DNA from: JALNZF01 sp049793155
GTDB lineage: Bacteria > Nitrospirota > UBA9217
Reading direction: 5' to 3'
Assembly: GCA_049793155.1 (NCBI GenBank)
Contig: JBARBN010000039.1
Location: forward strand, 1-14,768
Length of the DNA stretch: 14,768 nt
The position numbers were made by a program, and so were the translations under genes. Shown piece after piece: positions 1-7,528 of the stretch (position 1 is its first letter; each line of letters begins with the position of its first letter). The notes below the pieces were generated by a model. It ran no database searches and was not told the origin of the DNA. It saw only the letters and a program-made list of their open reading frames with translations.

Positions 1-954
<954 letters not shown>

Positions 955-1101
955 AATCTGATCCTATGCAATGTTACTCAAGGTAACTTGACTAATTTGT
1001 TACTCAAAAACCCGCCAACTAAAAACAGATTTTTTAAGGATCTGTTTAAATCTTTGCACCTATTTAGTTTTCAAAGACCATGTTTCTGCATGTTGCGCAG
1101 A
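955..1101 (-). other. rRNA operon leader (pre-16S 5' leader)
   Basis: This is the stretch between the inferred P2 start site (~1102) and the mature 16S 5' end. It contains a boxA-like element and an 8-bp inverted repeat (AAACAGAT at 1023-1030 with ATCTGTTT at 1040-1047). The repeat could form a leader hairpin or take part in pre-rRNA processing. No protein gene or tRNA is visible here. Confidence 0.7.
1068..1081 (-). promoter_or_regulatory. boxA-like antitermination element of the rRNA leader
   Basis: On the minus strand this reads ATGGTCTTTGAAAA. It resembles the boxA element (TGCTCTTTGAAAA type) found in many bacterial rRNA leaders, where NusB/NusE bind for antitermination. Its place between P2 and the 16S gene fits. 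The assignment is by motif and position only. Confidence 0.6.
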
Positions 1102-1108
1102 AGTAAGG

Positions 1109-1137
1109 ATAGTAACAGAACAGAATCTCTTTGTCAA
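1109..1137 (-). promoter_or_regulatory. rRNA operon promoter P2 (sigma70 type)
   Basis: On the minus strand there is a consensus -35 TTGACA (1137-1132), a 17-bp spacer and a -10 TACTAT (1114-1109). Upstream (1138-1175) the DNA is very A/T rich, as expected for an UP element. The predicted start is near 1102, about 150 nt before the mature 16S. Confidence 0.8.
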
Positions 1138-1232
1138 TAAGATTTTGATATTAATTTTACAATTATTAATGAGCGGTTGGCATTCATGAAACTTCGAGGT
1201 TTTGCCCGAGGTTTACTGCCGAACGAGGGCGC

Positions 1233-1261
1233 AATTTATCACAAGCCCTATTCCATGTCAA
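1233..1261 (-). promoter_or_regulatory. rRNA operon promoter P1 (sigma70 type)
   Basis: On the minus strand there is -35 TTGACA (1261-1256), a 17-bp spacer and -10 TAAATT (1238-1233), followed by a G/C-rich discriminator (GCGCCC). A G/C-rich discriminator is typical of promoters under stringent (ppGpp) and growth-rate control. It lies only ~30 bp past the tyrS stop codon, 124 bp upstream of P2. Confidence 0.8.
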
Positions 1262-1290
1262 GACTTTTTTCTCTATAAACGAATAAATTT

Positions 1291-2508
1291 TTACGCCTTC
1301 GGTCTGACCCTGACAAATCGCTTTTTCCCCACCCGCACAACGTACTCTCCTGAAGCCGGCAACTCGGCATCAATATCCTTGATCGGCTGCTCGTTCACCT
1401 CTACTGCTCCTTGTTGAATAAGCCTGCGCCCGTCCGAGTTGCTCTTTGCTGCGCCCGCGAGTGCGATGATCTTAGCAAGCTTCATGCTCGCGCCTTCCCA
1501 TGAGATCTCGACGACCGGAATATCATCGGGCATATCCTTCTTGCTGAATACCTTTTCAAACTCTACGCGCGCCTTTTCCCCCTCACCTGCCCCGCAAAAT
1601 CGGTCTGAAATCTCCACAGCCAGCCGTTTCTTCGCCTCCATGGGATGGAGAATGCCGGACTTGATATCGGCCTTGATCTTCTGAAAATCGTCAAGAGTGA
1701 CGGCGCTCACCAGCTCATAGTACCGCAACATCAGGTCATCGCTCGCGGACATGACCTTGCCGAAGATTTCCTTTGCAGGCTCATTGATGCCGATGTAGTT
1801 CCCCAGGCTCTTGCTCATTTTGTTAACACCGTCGAGCCCTTCCAGGAGCGGCATCATGACGATGCACTGCGGCTCCTGTCCGTACTCCTTCTGGAGTTCG
1901 CGACCCACGAGCAGATTGAACTTCTGGTCCGTACCGCCCAGTTCCACATCGCATTTCATCATGACGGAATCGTACCCCTGGATGAGCGGATACAGGAACT
2001 CGTGAATACTGATGGGAAGCTCGGACTGATAGCGCTTCTTGAAATCCTCGCGTTCCAGCATCCTGGCGACGGTAAGTCTTGCCGCAAGCTGGATCATGCC
2101 CTCAGCGGTCATCTTCGACATCCACTCGCTGTTGAAGGCGATCTTCGTCCGATCCTTGTCAAGGACCTTGTAGATCTGCAGCTGGTAGGTTCTGGCGTTC
2201 TCGGCCACCTCTTCCTTCGTGAGATGCTTCCGTGTTTCAGACTTGCCTGTGGGATCGCCGATCATGCCCGTGAAGTCGCCGATGAGAAAGGTCACCTCGT
2301 GCCCCAGCTCCTGAAACTGCCGCATCTTGTTCAGAAGCACCGTATGGCCAATGTGAATGTCCGGCGCCGTGGGATCAAAACCCGCCTTGACGCGCAGGGG
2401 CTTTCCGGTCGAGACCGACATCTCAAGCTTCTTCAACAGATCAGCCTCTATAATGACCTCGACAGCGCCGCGTTTTATAATATCAAATTGTTCTTTCGCT
2501 GACAGCAT
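1291..2508 (-). CDS. tyrS: tyrosyl-tRNA synthetase
   Basis: TyrS charges tRNA(Tyr) with tyrosine using ATP in the cytoplasm; it is a class Ic synthetase and acts as a dimer. The 405-residue product has the class I nucleotide-binding signature GFDPTAPDIHIGH (HIGH at about residues 52-55), the KMSKS loop at 230-234, and a C-terminal S4 RNA-binding domain from about 342 to 402. The length and form match the ~400-residue TyrS branch (the TyrZ-like type, with a short C-terminus). The ATG at 2508 is preceded by ACGGAGAT at normal distance. It lies 54 bp after the chelatase gene on the same strand. No terminator is visible between it and the rRNA promoters, so read-through into the rRNA operon is possible. 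Confidence 0.97.
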   Translation of the reverse strand: MLSAKEQFDIIKRGAVEVIIEADLLKKLEMSVSTGKPLRVKAGFDPTAPDIHIGHTVLLNKMRQFQELGHEVTFLIGDFTGMIGDPTGKSETRKHLTKEEVAENARTYQLQIYKVLDKDRTKIAFNSEWMSKMTAEGMIQLAARLTVARMLEREDFKKRYQSELPISIHEFLYPLIQGYDSVMMKCDVELGGTDQKFNLLVGRELQKEYGQEPQCIVMMPLLEGLDGVNKMSKSLGNYIGINEPAKEIFGKVMSASDDLMLRYYELVSAVTLDDFQKIKADIKSGILHPMEAKKRLAVEISDRFCGAGEGEKARVEFEKVFSKKDMPDDIPVVEISWEGASMKLAKIIALAGAAKSNSDGRRLIQQGAVEVNEQPIKDIDAELPASGEYVVRVGKKRFVRVRPKA

Positions 2509-2562
2509 TGACTATCTCCGTGAGACAAGGGACCGTGGGGTTTACGCCTTATACTGACGACT

Positions 2563-2928
2563 CTATCTCGATTTTCTGATCAGATCCGCTACGATCTGTT
2601 CCATGAGGGAATGAGCGCCGACATAGTCAGTCACCCTGATATCCAATGTTGGATGCCTTTGTTTTTCCTTTTCGAGAAGGGCGGGGATGTCCTTCGTCAC
2701 ATGAACACCCGCCTGCATGAAGTATGGAACGATCACGATTTTTTTAGCCCCTTGCTGAACACATCGTTCCACCGCCTCTTCGGGTGTAGGCTGAACATAT
2801 TGTAAATAAGCGTATTCAACAATATCGCAGCTCATGCTTTCCCTGATAGCCGCGACCATGCGCTTCACTTGCGCATCGTTCCCATAGCCTCTGCTCCCAT
2901 GCCCCAGTATGATGACTGCCGTTTTCAT
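2563..2928 (-). CDS. cbiX: small CbiX/SirB-type sirohydrochlorin chelatase
   Basis: This 121-residue protein matches the short single-domain CbiX(S)/SirB class II chelatases, which insert cobalt, or in some organisms iron or nickel, into sirohydrochlorin for cobalamin, siroheme or related tetrapyrroles. The signature LGHGSR is at the N-terminus (catalytic His10), and a second metal-site histidine is in FMQAGVHVTKDIP (His76). Small chelatases of this size work as homodimers. The ATG at 2928 has an AAGGA SD about 7 nt upstream. There is no extended His-rich tail, and no other tetrapyrrole gene is next to it, so the metal cannot be assigned. Neighbouring tyrS is probably co-transcribed but functionally unrelated. 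Confidence 0.88.
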   Translation of the reverse strand: MKTAVIILGHGSRGYGNDAQVKRMVAAIRESMSCDIVEYAYLQYVQPTPEEAVERCVQQGAKKIVIVPYFMQAGVHVTKDIPALLEKEKQRHPTLDIRVTDYVGAHSLMEQIVADLIRKSR

Positions 2929-3014
2929 GCCAAGTCCTTGAGATTTTTAGGAGAACGTTAAAAATCATGAAATGCGTTTGAGAACAGATATAATCGCTCA
3001 ACTTACAAATATGC

Positions 3015-3037
3015 GGCGGGTAAATTTCTTACCCGCC
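3015..3037 (-). terminator. perfect 9-bp hairpin after the microprotein gene
   Basis: GGCGGGTAA (3015-3023) and TTACCCGCC (3029-3037) pair perfectly around a 5-nt loop. It lies 17 bp past the stop of the 21-residue ORF. The downstream minus-strand sequence is only moderately T-rich, so it may be a weak terminator/attenuator or an mRNA 3'-end stabilising hairpin. Confidence 0.5.
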
Positions 3038-3053
3038 CGACACAGAGCTTATC

Positions 3054-3119
3054 TTATTTCTTTTTTGTTGCTTTCTTTTTTACTGCCTTCTTTGTCCCGC
3101 ACTTTTTGCCGCAAGCCAT
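3054..3119 (-). CDS. 21-residue Lys-rich microprotein with two cysteines
   Basis: The ORF is ATG at 3119 to TAA at 3054. The peptide begins MACGKKCGTKKAV and ends in a KKK-A-T-KKK tail: 10 of 21 residues are Lys, and Cys3 and Cys7 form a CxxxC pair. The SD sequence AAGGGGGTGAT lies 4 nt before the ATG and differs from the perfect 16S complement (AAGGAGGTGAT) by one base, much stronger than chance would give. It sits between ribF and the chelatase gene on the same strand, and a 9-bp hairpin follows. No function is known to me. The basic tail would suit nucleic-acid or ribosome binding and the cysteines metal or redox chemistry; both are guesses. Confidence 0.65.
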   Translation of the reverse strand: MACGKKCGTKKAVKKKATKKK

Positions 3120-3229
3120 GATTTATCACCCCCTTGTGAATATAATCAGCTTCAATAAGGATCACATGCCGATCAGGCCTTTCCCAAAGTTATCAAAATC
3201 GACTTCATGTGAACGTATCATTCGATCCA

Positions 3230-4156
3230 TCAGAGATGTTCCAAAGCCGCCTGGGCATCCCGAACATCCTTCCGAATCTGCGCGACAAGTGCGTCTGCAT
3301 TGGGAAACTTTTTTTCCCCCCGCAAACGCTTTACAAAAGAGACCTCAATTTGCTTGCCGTAGAGTCCCTCGTGAAACTCAAAAAGGTATACCTCTATTGA
3401 AACAGGTCCCGCATCGAAGGTGGGCCTGATCCCGATTGACGCCACCCCCTTGATCGTTTTGTTTTCTACCTGAGCGAGTACGGCGTAAACACCGTAAGCA
3501 GGCATCAGCTCATTGACTATTTTAAGGTTTGCGGTAGGGAAACCCAGCGTCTGGCCACGGTGTGATACATGTACCACCTCTCCCTCAATACTATACCGCC
3601 TGCCAAGTAGTTCGGTGGCCTGCTCCATATTACCGTTTGATATCAGGTCGCGGATGATCGAGCTGCTGACTACGACGTTGTTCACCTGAACGGCTTCAAC
3701 TATACCCACTCCAAATCCGAAGGTCCGGCCCGCTTCTTTCAACGATTCAATACTTCCTTCACGGCCCTTTCCAAAGGCATAATCATAGCCGACATAGACC
3801 TCACGGACACCAATCTGTGTGTGCAGTACATCGCGGGCGAAATCCTCGGGGTGCTGCTCGGCAAAGGTCCGTGTGAAATTGGCGCAGATCACGATATCGA
3901 TGCCAGCCGCAGCAAAAAGCTTCATCTTGCCATGAAACGTGTTCAACATCCTGGGCGATCGCTCCGGGGCAAGCACTTTGAGCGGATGAGGCTCAAAGGT
4001 AAAAACAACGCTGGTACCCCCGATCTCCCGGGCCCGGTCGATCACTTTCCTGAATATCGCCTGATGCCCCAGATGCACTCCGTCGAAGTTCCCCAGCGTA
4101 AGAACAGGGTCCAAAAGCCGCTCGCTAAAGTTTTTGAGGCCGCGTACAATTCTCAT
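3230..4156 (-). CDS. ribF: bifunctional riboflavin kinase / FAD synthetase
   Basis: RibF makes FMN from riboflavin and ATP, then FAD from FMN and ATP, in the cytoplasm. The N-terminal nucleotidyltransferase domain shows GNFDGVHLGH at residues 22-31 and SSSIIRD at 165-171. The C-terminal riboflavin kinase domain carries GFPTANL at 205-211. The length of 308 residues is normal. I chose ATG 4156 because MRIVRGLKNF aligns with the usual RibF N-terminus. An upstream in-frame TTG at 4177 would overlap the predicted -10 box and lacks an SD. The ATG also lacks an SD, which fits the leaderless model given with its promoter. The gene is divergent from the flavoprotein gene at 4394, an FMN enzyme by family; this may be coincidence. 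Confidence 0.95.
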   Translation of the reverse strand: MRIVRGLKNFSERLLDPVLTLGNFDGVHLGHQAIFRKVIDRAREIGGTSVVFTFEPHPLKVLAPERSPRMLNTFHGKMKLFAAAGIDIVICANFTRTFAEQHPEDFARDVLHTQIGVREVYVGYDYAFGKGREGSIESLKEAGRTFGFGVGIVEAVQVNNVVVSSSIIRDLISNGNMEQATELLGRRYSIEGEVVHVSHRGQTLGFPTANLKIVNELMPAYGVYAVLAQVENKTIKGVASIGIRPTFDAGPVSIEVYLFEFHEGLYGKQIEVSFVKRLRGEKKFPNADALVAQIRKDVRDAQAALEHL

Positions 4157-4165
4157 GGCGCAGGG

Positions 4166-4194
4166 ATAATCGCACAACAGAACAAAATTGTCAA
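4166..4194 (-). promoter_or_regulatory. ribF promoter, very close to the start codon
   Basis: On the minus strand there is -35 TTGACA (4194-4189), a 17-bp spacer and -10 GATTAT (4171-4166, four of six consensus positions). The predicted transcription start, about 7 nt downstream, falls near 4159, within a few bases of the ribF ATG at 4156. This implies a leaderless or nearly leaderless mRNA. Confidence 0.55.
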
Positions 4195-4267
4195 TCTCCC
4201 GTTGCTCAAACCTTCAAAATACCGCTGACAGCATATTATATGTCGCAACTCGGCCATCAACTTCTGG

Positions 4268-4296
4268 TTGTATCTGGTTTTTTAGTATGGTATAAT
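4268..4296 (+). promoter_or_regulatory. strong extended -10 promoter of the flavoprotein gene
   Basis: -35 TTGTAT (4268-4273), a 17-bp spacer and a consensus -10 TATAAT (4291-4296), preceded by the extended -10 dinucleotide TG (TGG at 4288-4290). The start site is predicted near 4302, giving a leader of about 90 nt. Confidence 0.8.
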
Positions 4297-4300
4297 ATCG

Positions 4301-4334
4301 TTGCTTTTTTTGTTGTTGTCGACAAAAAGAGCAA
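4301..4334 (+). promoter_or_regulatory. 5'-terminal stem-loop in the flavoprotein mRNA leader
   Basis: TTGCTTTTTTTGT (4301-4313) pairs with ACAAAAAGAGCAA (4322-4334) over 13 positions, with a single G-U pair, around an 8-nt loop. It starts at the predicted transcription start. There is no U-tract afterwards, so it is not a terminator. Its place suggests a 5' stabilising hairpin, as known for ompA-type leaders, but that is inference. Confidence 0.5.
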
Positions 4335-4393
4335 AGAGTAACATCCATATTCTGTTTTTCCGGTCTGTTTTGTTAACACGCAGAGGGGGCCAA

Positions 4394-5497
4394 TTGACAT
4401 CTCATTCAATGCTGAAGCCGATCATAATCAAGGGCAAAAAAATAAGAGTTCCCATTATCCAGGGTGGGATGGGGGTTGGAGTATCGCTGCATCCGCTTGC
4501 GAAGGCAGTCGCGCAAGAAGGTGGCCTCGGAATCGTCTCCAGTGCCTGTGTAGACCGGCTTGTCTCGAAAAGAACCGGCAAAAAAATGAATATCTATGAG
4601 TCTGTGTATGAGGAGATCTCTCTCTCGAAGATCAAGGGCGGGTTCACCGGGATCAATATCATGGCTGCCCTTGGCAGAGATTACAATGCCTCGGTAAAAG
4701 GCGCCCTCGATGCCGGCGCCGATGCCATCATCTCAGGTGCCGGCCTGCCTCTCAATCTGCCGGCGATCCAGGCACCCAAAGACACGGCCCTGATCCCGAT
4801 CGTCTCGTCCGCGCGTGCGCTTGATATCATCTGTAAAAAATGGGAAAAGCTGGGGTATCGACCCGATGCCGTAGTACTTGAAGGTCCCCTTGCCGGCGGA
4901 CATCTTGGATTTCGGATCGATCAGGTGGACCTTGACTCCAATAAACTCGAAAATCTTCTGCCGCCGGTCAAGGACATGGCGAAAAAATTCGGAGATATCC
5001 CCGTAATTGTCGCCGGTGGGATCTATACTCATGACGACATCGTAAGGTTCATGGACATGGGCGCCGACGGGGTCCAAATGGGCACCCGTTTCCTTGCCAC
5101 CAACGAAAGCAGCGCCTCTGAAGCTTATAAACAGGCGGTTGTGCGGGCAAAGGAAGAGGACATCATTGTTGCGCACCGTCCCGGATCACCGTGCGGATTG
5201 CCATTCCGGGTGATCAAACAATCCCCTATGTATGTATCGTCACTCCAGAGGAAGCGGACCCCAAAGTGTGACAAGGGCTATGTGCTCATGAAGGATGCCG
5301 AGGGCCAGTATACCGTCTGCCCGGCCAAAGAGGACAACGAGAACTATTTCTGTATCTGCAACGGGCTGTTGAGTTCGGCCGGATATAATCCGGACAAGGA
5401 AGAATCGCTCTATACGGTAGGCACCAATGCTTCAAGGGTTGAGAAAATCGTATCCGTCAAAACGCTGATGGACGAGTTGACGGGTACGGGAGGGTAA
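4394..5497 (+). CDS. nitronate monooxygenase / FabK-like NAD(P)H flavin oxidoreductase
   Basis: This is a TIM-barrel FMN protein of the 2-nitropropane dioxygenase/NMO family (COG2070-type), which also includes enoyl-ACP reductase II (FabK). With the TTG start it has 367 residues. Seen in order: the N-terminal PIIQGGMGVGVS (about 20-31), AGGHLGF with the family's characteristic His at about 170, and the FMN-phosphate segment AGGIYTHDD (about 207) with MGTRF (about 229-233). The C-terminal region, about residues 292-322, holds four cysteines (292, 309, 320, 322) not found in the classical FabK core. Start: TTG 4394 has GAGGGGG just upstream; ATG 4409 gives MLKPIIIKGK but lies ~20 nt from that SD. 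Substrate (nitronates, enoyl-ACP or another) is undetermined. It converges with the rubrerythrin-like gene, 19 bp apart. Confidence 0.85.
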   Translation: MTSHSMLKPIIIKGKKIRVPIIQGGMGVGVSLHPLAKAVAQEGGLGIVSSACVDRLVSKRTGKKMNIYESVYEEISLSKIKGGFTGINIMAALGRDYNASVKGALDAGADAIISGAGLPLNLPAIQAPKDTALIPIVSSARALDIICKKWEKLGYRPDAVVLEGPLAGGHLGFRIDQVDLDSNKLENLLPPVKDMAKKFGDIPVIVAGGIYTHDDIVRFMDMGADGVQMGTRFLATNESSASEAYKQAVVRAKEEDIIVAHRPGSPCGLPFRVIKQSPMYVSSLQRKRTPKCDKGYVLMKDAEGQYTVCPAKEDNENYFCICNGLLSSAGYNPDKEESLYTVGTNASRVEKIVSVKTLMDELTGTGG

Positions 5498-5516
5498 CAA
5501 CGAACCACGATCGGGA

Positions 5517-6002
5517 TCATCCTTCGACAATACCACGTTCTTCCCACATGAACCAGTTCCCGGAATCAGAGAGAAATTGGTAGGTATTCGCAAAAATGTC
5601 ATAGTGCTGCTGCTCTTCCTTAATGAGCAGTTCGAGCAGGGCCCGCTCCGGCTCCTTCTTTGATCCAGCCAGCGTTTTCTTATAGAATTCCAATCCCTCT
5701 TTTTCCATTCTCATGGCGATCTTGAATGCCTCAAGCTCGTCCGACGTAGCCTCGACCTTTTTCATCATCTCATCTTTCATGGTCTCGAATATCGTTTTCA
5801 CATTTTTCATCGGGCTCATGTTCTTGTGCGTTATCTTCAATCCTTTGATGATCTGTGAGACCATTTCCAGGTGACGCTTTTCGTCCTCGGTTATGGTTTG
5901 AAACATTTTTTTCCCGGCGGGATATTTTGTCTTCCGCGCGGCCTCGGTGTAAAAAGCTATCGCGTCCTTCTCCATATTCATTGCCAGTTCAAGTGCGTCC
6001 AT
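5517..6002 (-). CDS. rubrerythrin-type ferritin-like diiron protein
   Basis: The 161-residue, mostly helical protein has two repeats of the ferritin-like four-helix pattern: NMEKDAIAFY (Glu11) with EDEKRHLEM (Glu41, His44), then RMEKEGLEFY (Glu100) with KEEQQHYDIF (Glu130, His133). These E and ExxH ligands would hold a diiron site. There is no C-terminal rubredoxin Cys4 domain, so it is not a classical rubrerythrin but belongs to the COG1633-like ferritin family. The C-terminus SGNWFMWEERGIVEG is typical of that group. Such proteins are usually linked to peroxide/oxygen protection or iron handling in anaerobes; the exact role is inferred. The ATG at 6002 has a strong GAGGAGG SD. Confidence 0.88.
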   Translation of the reverse strand: MDALELAMNMEKDAIAFYTEAARKTKYPAGKKMFQTITEDEKRHLEMVSQIIKGLKITHKNMSPMKNVKTIFETMKDEMMKKVEATSDELEAFKIAMRMEKEGLEFYKKTLAGSKKEPERALLELLIKEEQQHYDIFANTYQFLSDSGNWFMWEERGIVEG

Positions 6003-6030
6003 ATTGCCTCCTCTGTCATTCGGAAGTTTT

Positions 6031-6069
6031 TCAGATTATCACGATGATCAGCAACCCATGCGGGATCAT
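6031..6069 (-). CDS. possible 12-codon upstream ORF in the rubrerythrin leader
   Basis: ATG (6069) to TGA (6031) encodes MIPHGLLIIVII. It lies between the predicted promoter at 6100 and the main gene, with AGGGGA about 5 nt before the ATG. It could be chance. If translated, it is a hydrophobic leader peptide ending 28 nt before the main ATG. Confidence 0.25.
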   Translation of the reverse strand: MIPHGLLIIVII

Positions 6070-6099
6070 GAAAATCCCCTAAAGATCGGCCCTGCAATA

Positions 6100-6128
6100 A
6101 TTATAGCATAACTCCTGCGCGATGGAAA
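6100..6128 (-). promoter_or_regulatory. promoter of the rubrerythrin-like gene
   Basis: On the minus strand, -35 TTTCCA (6128-6123), a 17-bp spacer and a consensus -10 TATAAT (6105-6100) with an extended -10 TGC directly before it. It predicts a leader of about 90 nt. The rest of the dnaJ-rubrerythrin gap (6129-6240) shows G/C-rich sequence without a clear terminator for dnaJ. Confidence 0.7.
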
Positions 6129-6240
6129 CATTCCCTCATTCCTCAACATCGGCAACACGATGCAAACGACGCCGCGTTTCCGGGACAACCGCCGGGCCGT
6201 CATTGCCGGCGCTGAGAGCGAGATGAAGGTGGCCGGCTTA

Positions 6241-7356
6241 TCACTTCTTCGCCTTGTCCCCGAATACTTCCCTTACCTTGTCGAAAAATCCTTTCGTGAG
6301 CGGCGTTGCGTTCTCCCCGTTCAGGCGGTCGAACTCCTGGAGCAGTTCTTTCTGCCTCGCCGTAAGCGTGGTCGGCACCTCGACGATGATCCGGCAAAGC
6401 TGGTCGCCGCTTCCGGAACCCCGAAGATGCGGGAATCCCTTGCCGCGCAGTCTAAATACGTGGCCTGGCTGGGTACCGGCGGAAATCTTGAGCTTAGCGC
6501 TTCCCGTGAGCGTCGGCGCTTCGATCTCCGTTCCGAGCGCCGCCTGGACAATGCTGATCGGCACATCGCATATGACGTCCTGGCCGTCTCGCTTGAAAAG
6601 CTTATGCTCTTCCACCATAAGATATACGTACAGATCGCCTGGAGGCCCTCCGAAGGAACCAAGTTCACCTTCACCGGTCAAACGGATGCTGTTGCCAGTC
6701 TCCACGCCGCCCGGTATTTTGACAGACAAGGTACGTTCCCGTTCAACGCGTTTCCTGCCTTTGCATCCGGGACAGGGATCGGTGATCGTCTTGCCCTCGC
6801 CTCCGCAGCGGGAACAGGTGCGGCTGACGCTGAAAAAACCCTGCTGCATGCGGATCTGGCCCGCGCCACGGCACGCGGTACAGGTCACAATGCCTTCCTT
6901 GGATTTCGCTCCAAGCCCATCGCAGTCTGGACAGCGTTCCCAGCGTGGTACGCGGATCTTGGTCGACGTGCCGAATGCCGCGTCTTCAAAACTTATTTTG
7001 AGATTATAGCGCAGATCGTCGCCAGCCGTGGCCCGGGACCTGCCTCTGCCGCCGCCGAAGAACTCCTCGAAGATATCTCCGAAAATGTCACCCATGCCGG
7101 CGCCGGCGCCAAAACCGCCCGGGCCTGACCCCTGTGCCCCGGGTGCTGTGCCGTACTGATCGTAGTACGCCCGCTTCTGGGCATCTGACAAGACCGAATA
7201 CGCCTCACTGATCTCCTTGAACTTTTCTTCCGAGGCCTTGTCCCCCGGGTTTTTGTCAGGGTGATGCTCGTGGGCAAGCCTGCGGTAAGCGCGCTTGAGA
7301 TCGGCCTCTGTCGCGTTCCTGTGGACCCCAAGCAGTTCGTAATAATCCTTGGCCAT
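6241..7356 (-). CDS. dnaJ: chaperone protein DnaJ (Hsp40)
   Basis: DnaJ delivers unfolded clients to DnaK and stimulates its ATPase. The 371-residue type I DnaJ has the J domain at the N-terminus (HPD at 32-34), a Gly/Phe-rich linker rich in GFGAG/FGDIF motifs, and four zinc-finger repeats: CPDCDGLG, CTACRGAG, CSRCGGEG and CPGCKGRK. The C-terminal client-binding domains follow. The fourth repeat keeps both cysteines but lacks the usual last Gly of CxxCxGxG. I chose ATG 7356 (MAKDYYELLG) with GAGAGGG upstream; an earlier in-frame start at 7404 would add an unrelated N-terminal extension. It is separated from dnaK by 172 bp containing a terminator hairpin and a repeat. Confidence 0.97.
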   Translation of the reverse strand: MAKDYYELLGVHRNATEADLKRAYRRLAHEHHPDKNPGDKASEEKFKEISEAYSVLSDAQKRAYYDQYGTAPGAQGSGPGGFGAGAGMGDIFGDIFEEFFGGGRGRSRATAGDDLRYNLKISFEDAAFGTSTKIRVPRWERCPDCDGLGAKSKEGIVTCTACRGAGQIRMQQGFFSVSRTCSRCGGEGKTITDPCPGCKGRKRVERERTLSVKIPGGVETGNSIRLTGEGELGSFGGPPGDLYVYLMVEEHKLFKRDGQDVICDVPISIVQAALGTEIEAPTLTGSAKLKISAGTQPGHVFRLRGKGFPHLRGSGSGDQLCRIIVEVPTTLTARQKELLQEFDRLNGENATPLTKGFFDKVREVFGDKAKK

Positions 7357-7373
7357 AACCCTCTCTCGAATAA

Positions 7374-7395
7374 TTAACCACAGAGGACACAAAGG
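7374..7395. repeat. AACCACAGAG-type intergenic repeat between dnaK and dnaJ
   Basis: TTAACCACAGAGGACACAAA begins here. The core TAACCACAGA recurs at 9488 and 9597, and inverted at 9650-9660. It lies directly upstream of the dnaJ ribosome-binding region. Repeats of this wording are known as dispersed intergenic sequences in several deltaproteobacterial and other environmental genomes; the match is from memory. Confidence 0.6.
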
Positions 7396-7467
7396 TAAGA
7401 GCAAAAAAACAAAAAAAGACTTTTCCCCTCGCTTCGCCCTGTGATCTCAGTAACTGAATTTTTACAC

Positions 7468-7513
7468 AAAAAGAGGATAGCAGCTGGTTTTATTTCCCCG
7501 TCCGCTATCCTCT
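7468..7513 (-). terminator. Rho-independent terminator between dnaK and dnaJ
   Basis: On the minus strand AGAGGATAGC (7513-7504) pairs perfectly with GCTATCCTCT (7481-7472), a 10-bp stem with a 22-nt loop, followed by a T5 run (7472-7468). It starts 15 bp after the dnaK stop codon. It should end or attenuate the hrcA-grpE-dnaK transcript before dnaJ. Confidence 0.75.
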
Positions 7514-7528
7514 CAAGACACCTGGTTG

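Noticed and set aside
955..1290. tRNA gene in the rRNA leader
   Set aside because: No cloverleaf, TTCRA arm or CCA end could be found on either strand.
1645..2502. 285-codon plus-strand ORF opposite tyrS
   Set aside because: Antisense shadow of tyrS, whose HIGH, KMSKS and S4 features are unmistakable; the shadow protein has no recognisable domain and no SD.
2816..3001. 61-codon minus-strand ORF overlapping the chelatase start
   Set aside because: Out of frame with a clear CbiX-type N-terminus that has its own SD; composition is not protein-like.
3821..4228. 135-codon plus-strand ORF opposite the ribF start
   Set aside because: Shadow of ribF; it crosses the predicted ribF promoter and has no SD.
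6160..7128. 322-codon plus-strand ORF opposite dnaJ
   Set aside because: Antisense shadow created by G/C-biased third positions of dnaJ; no family features.
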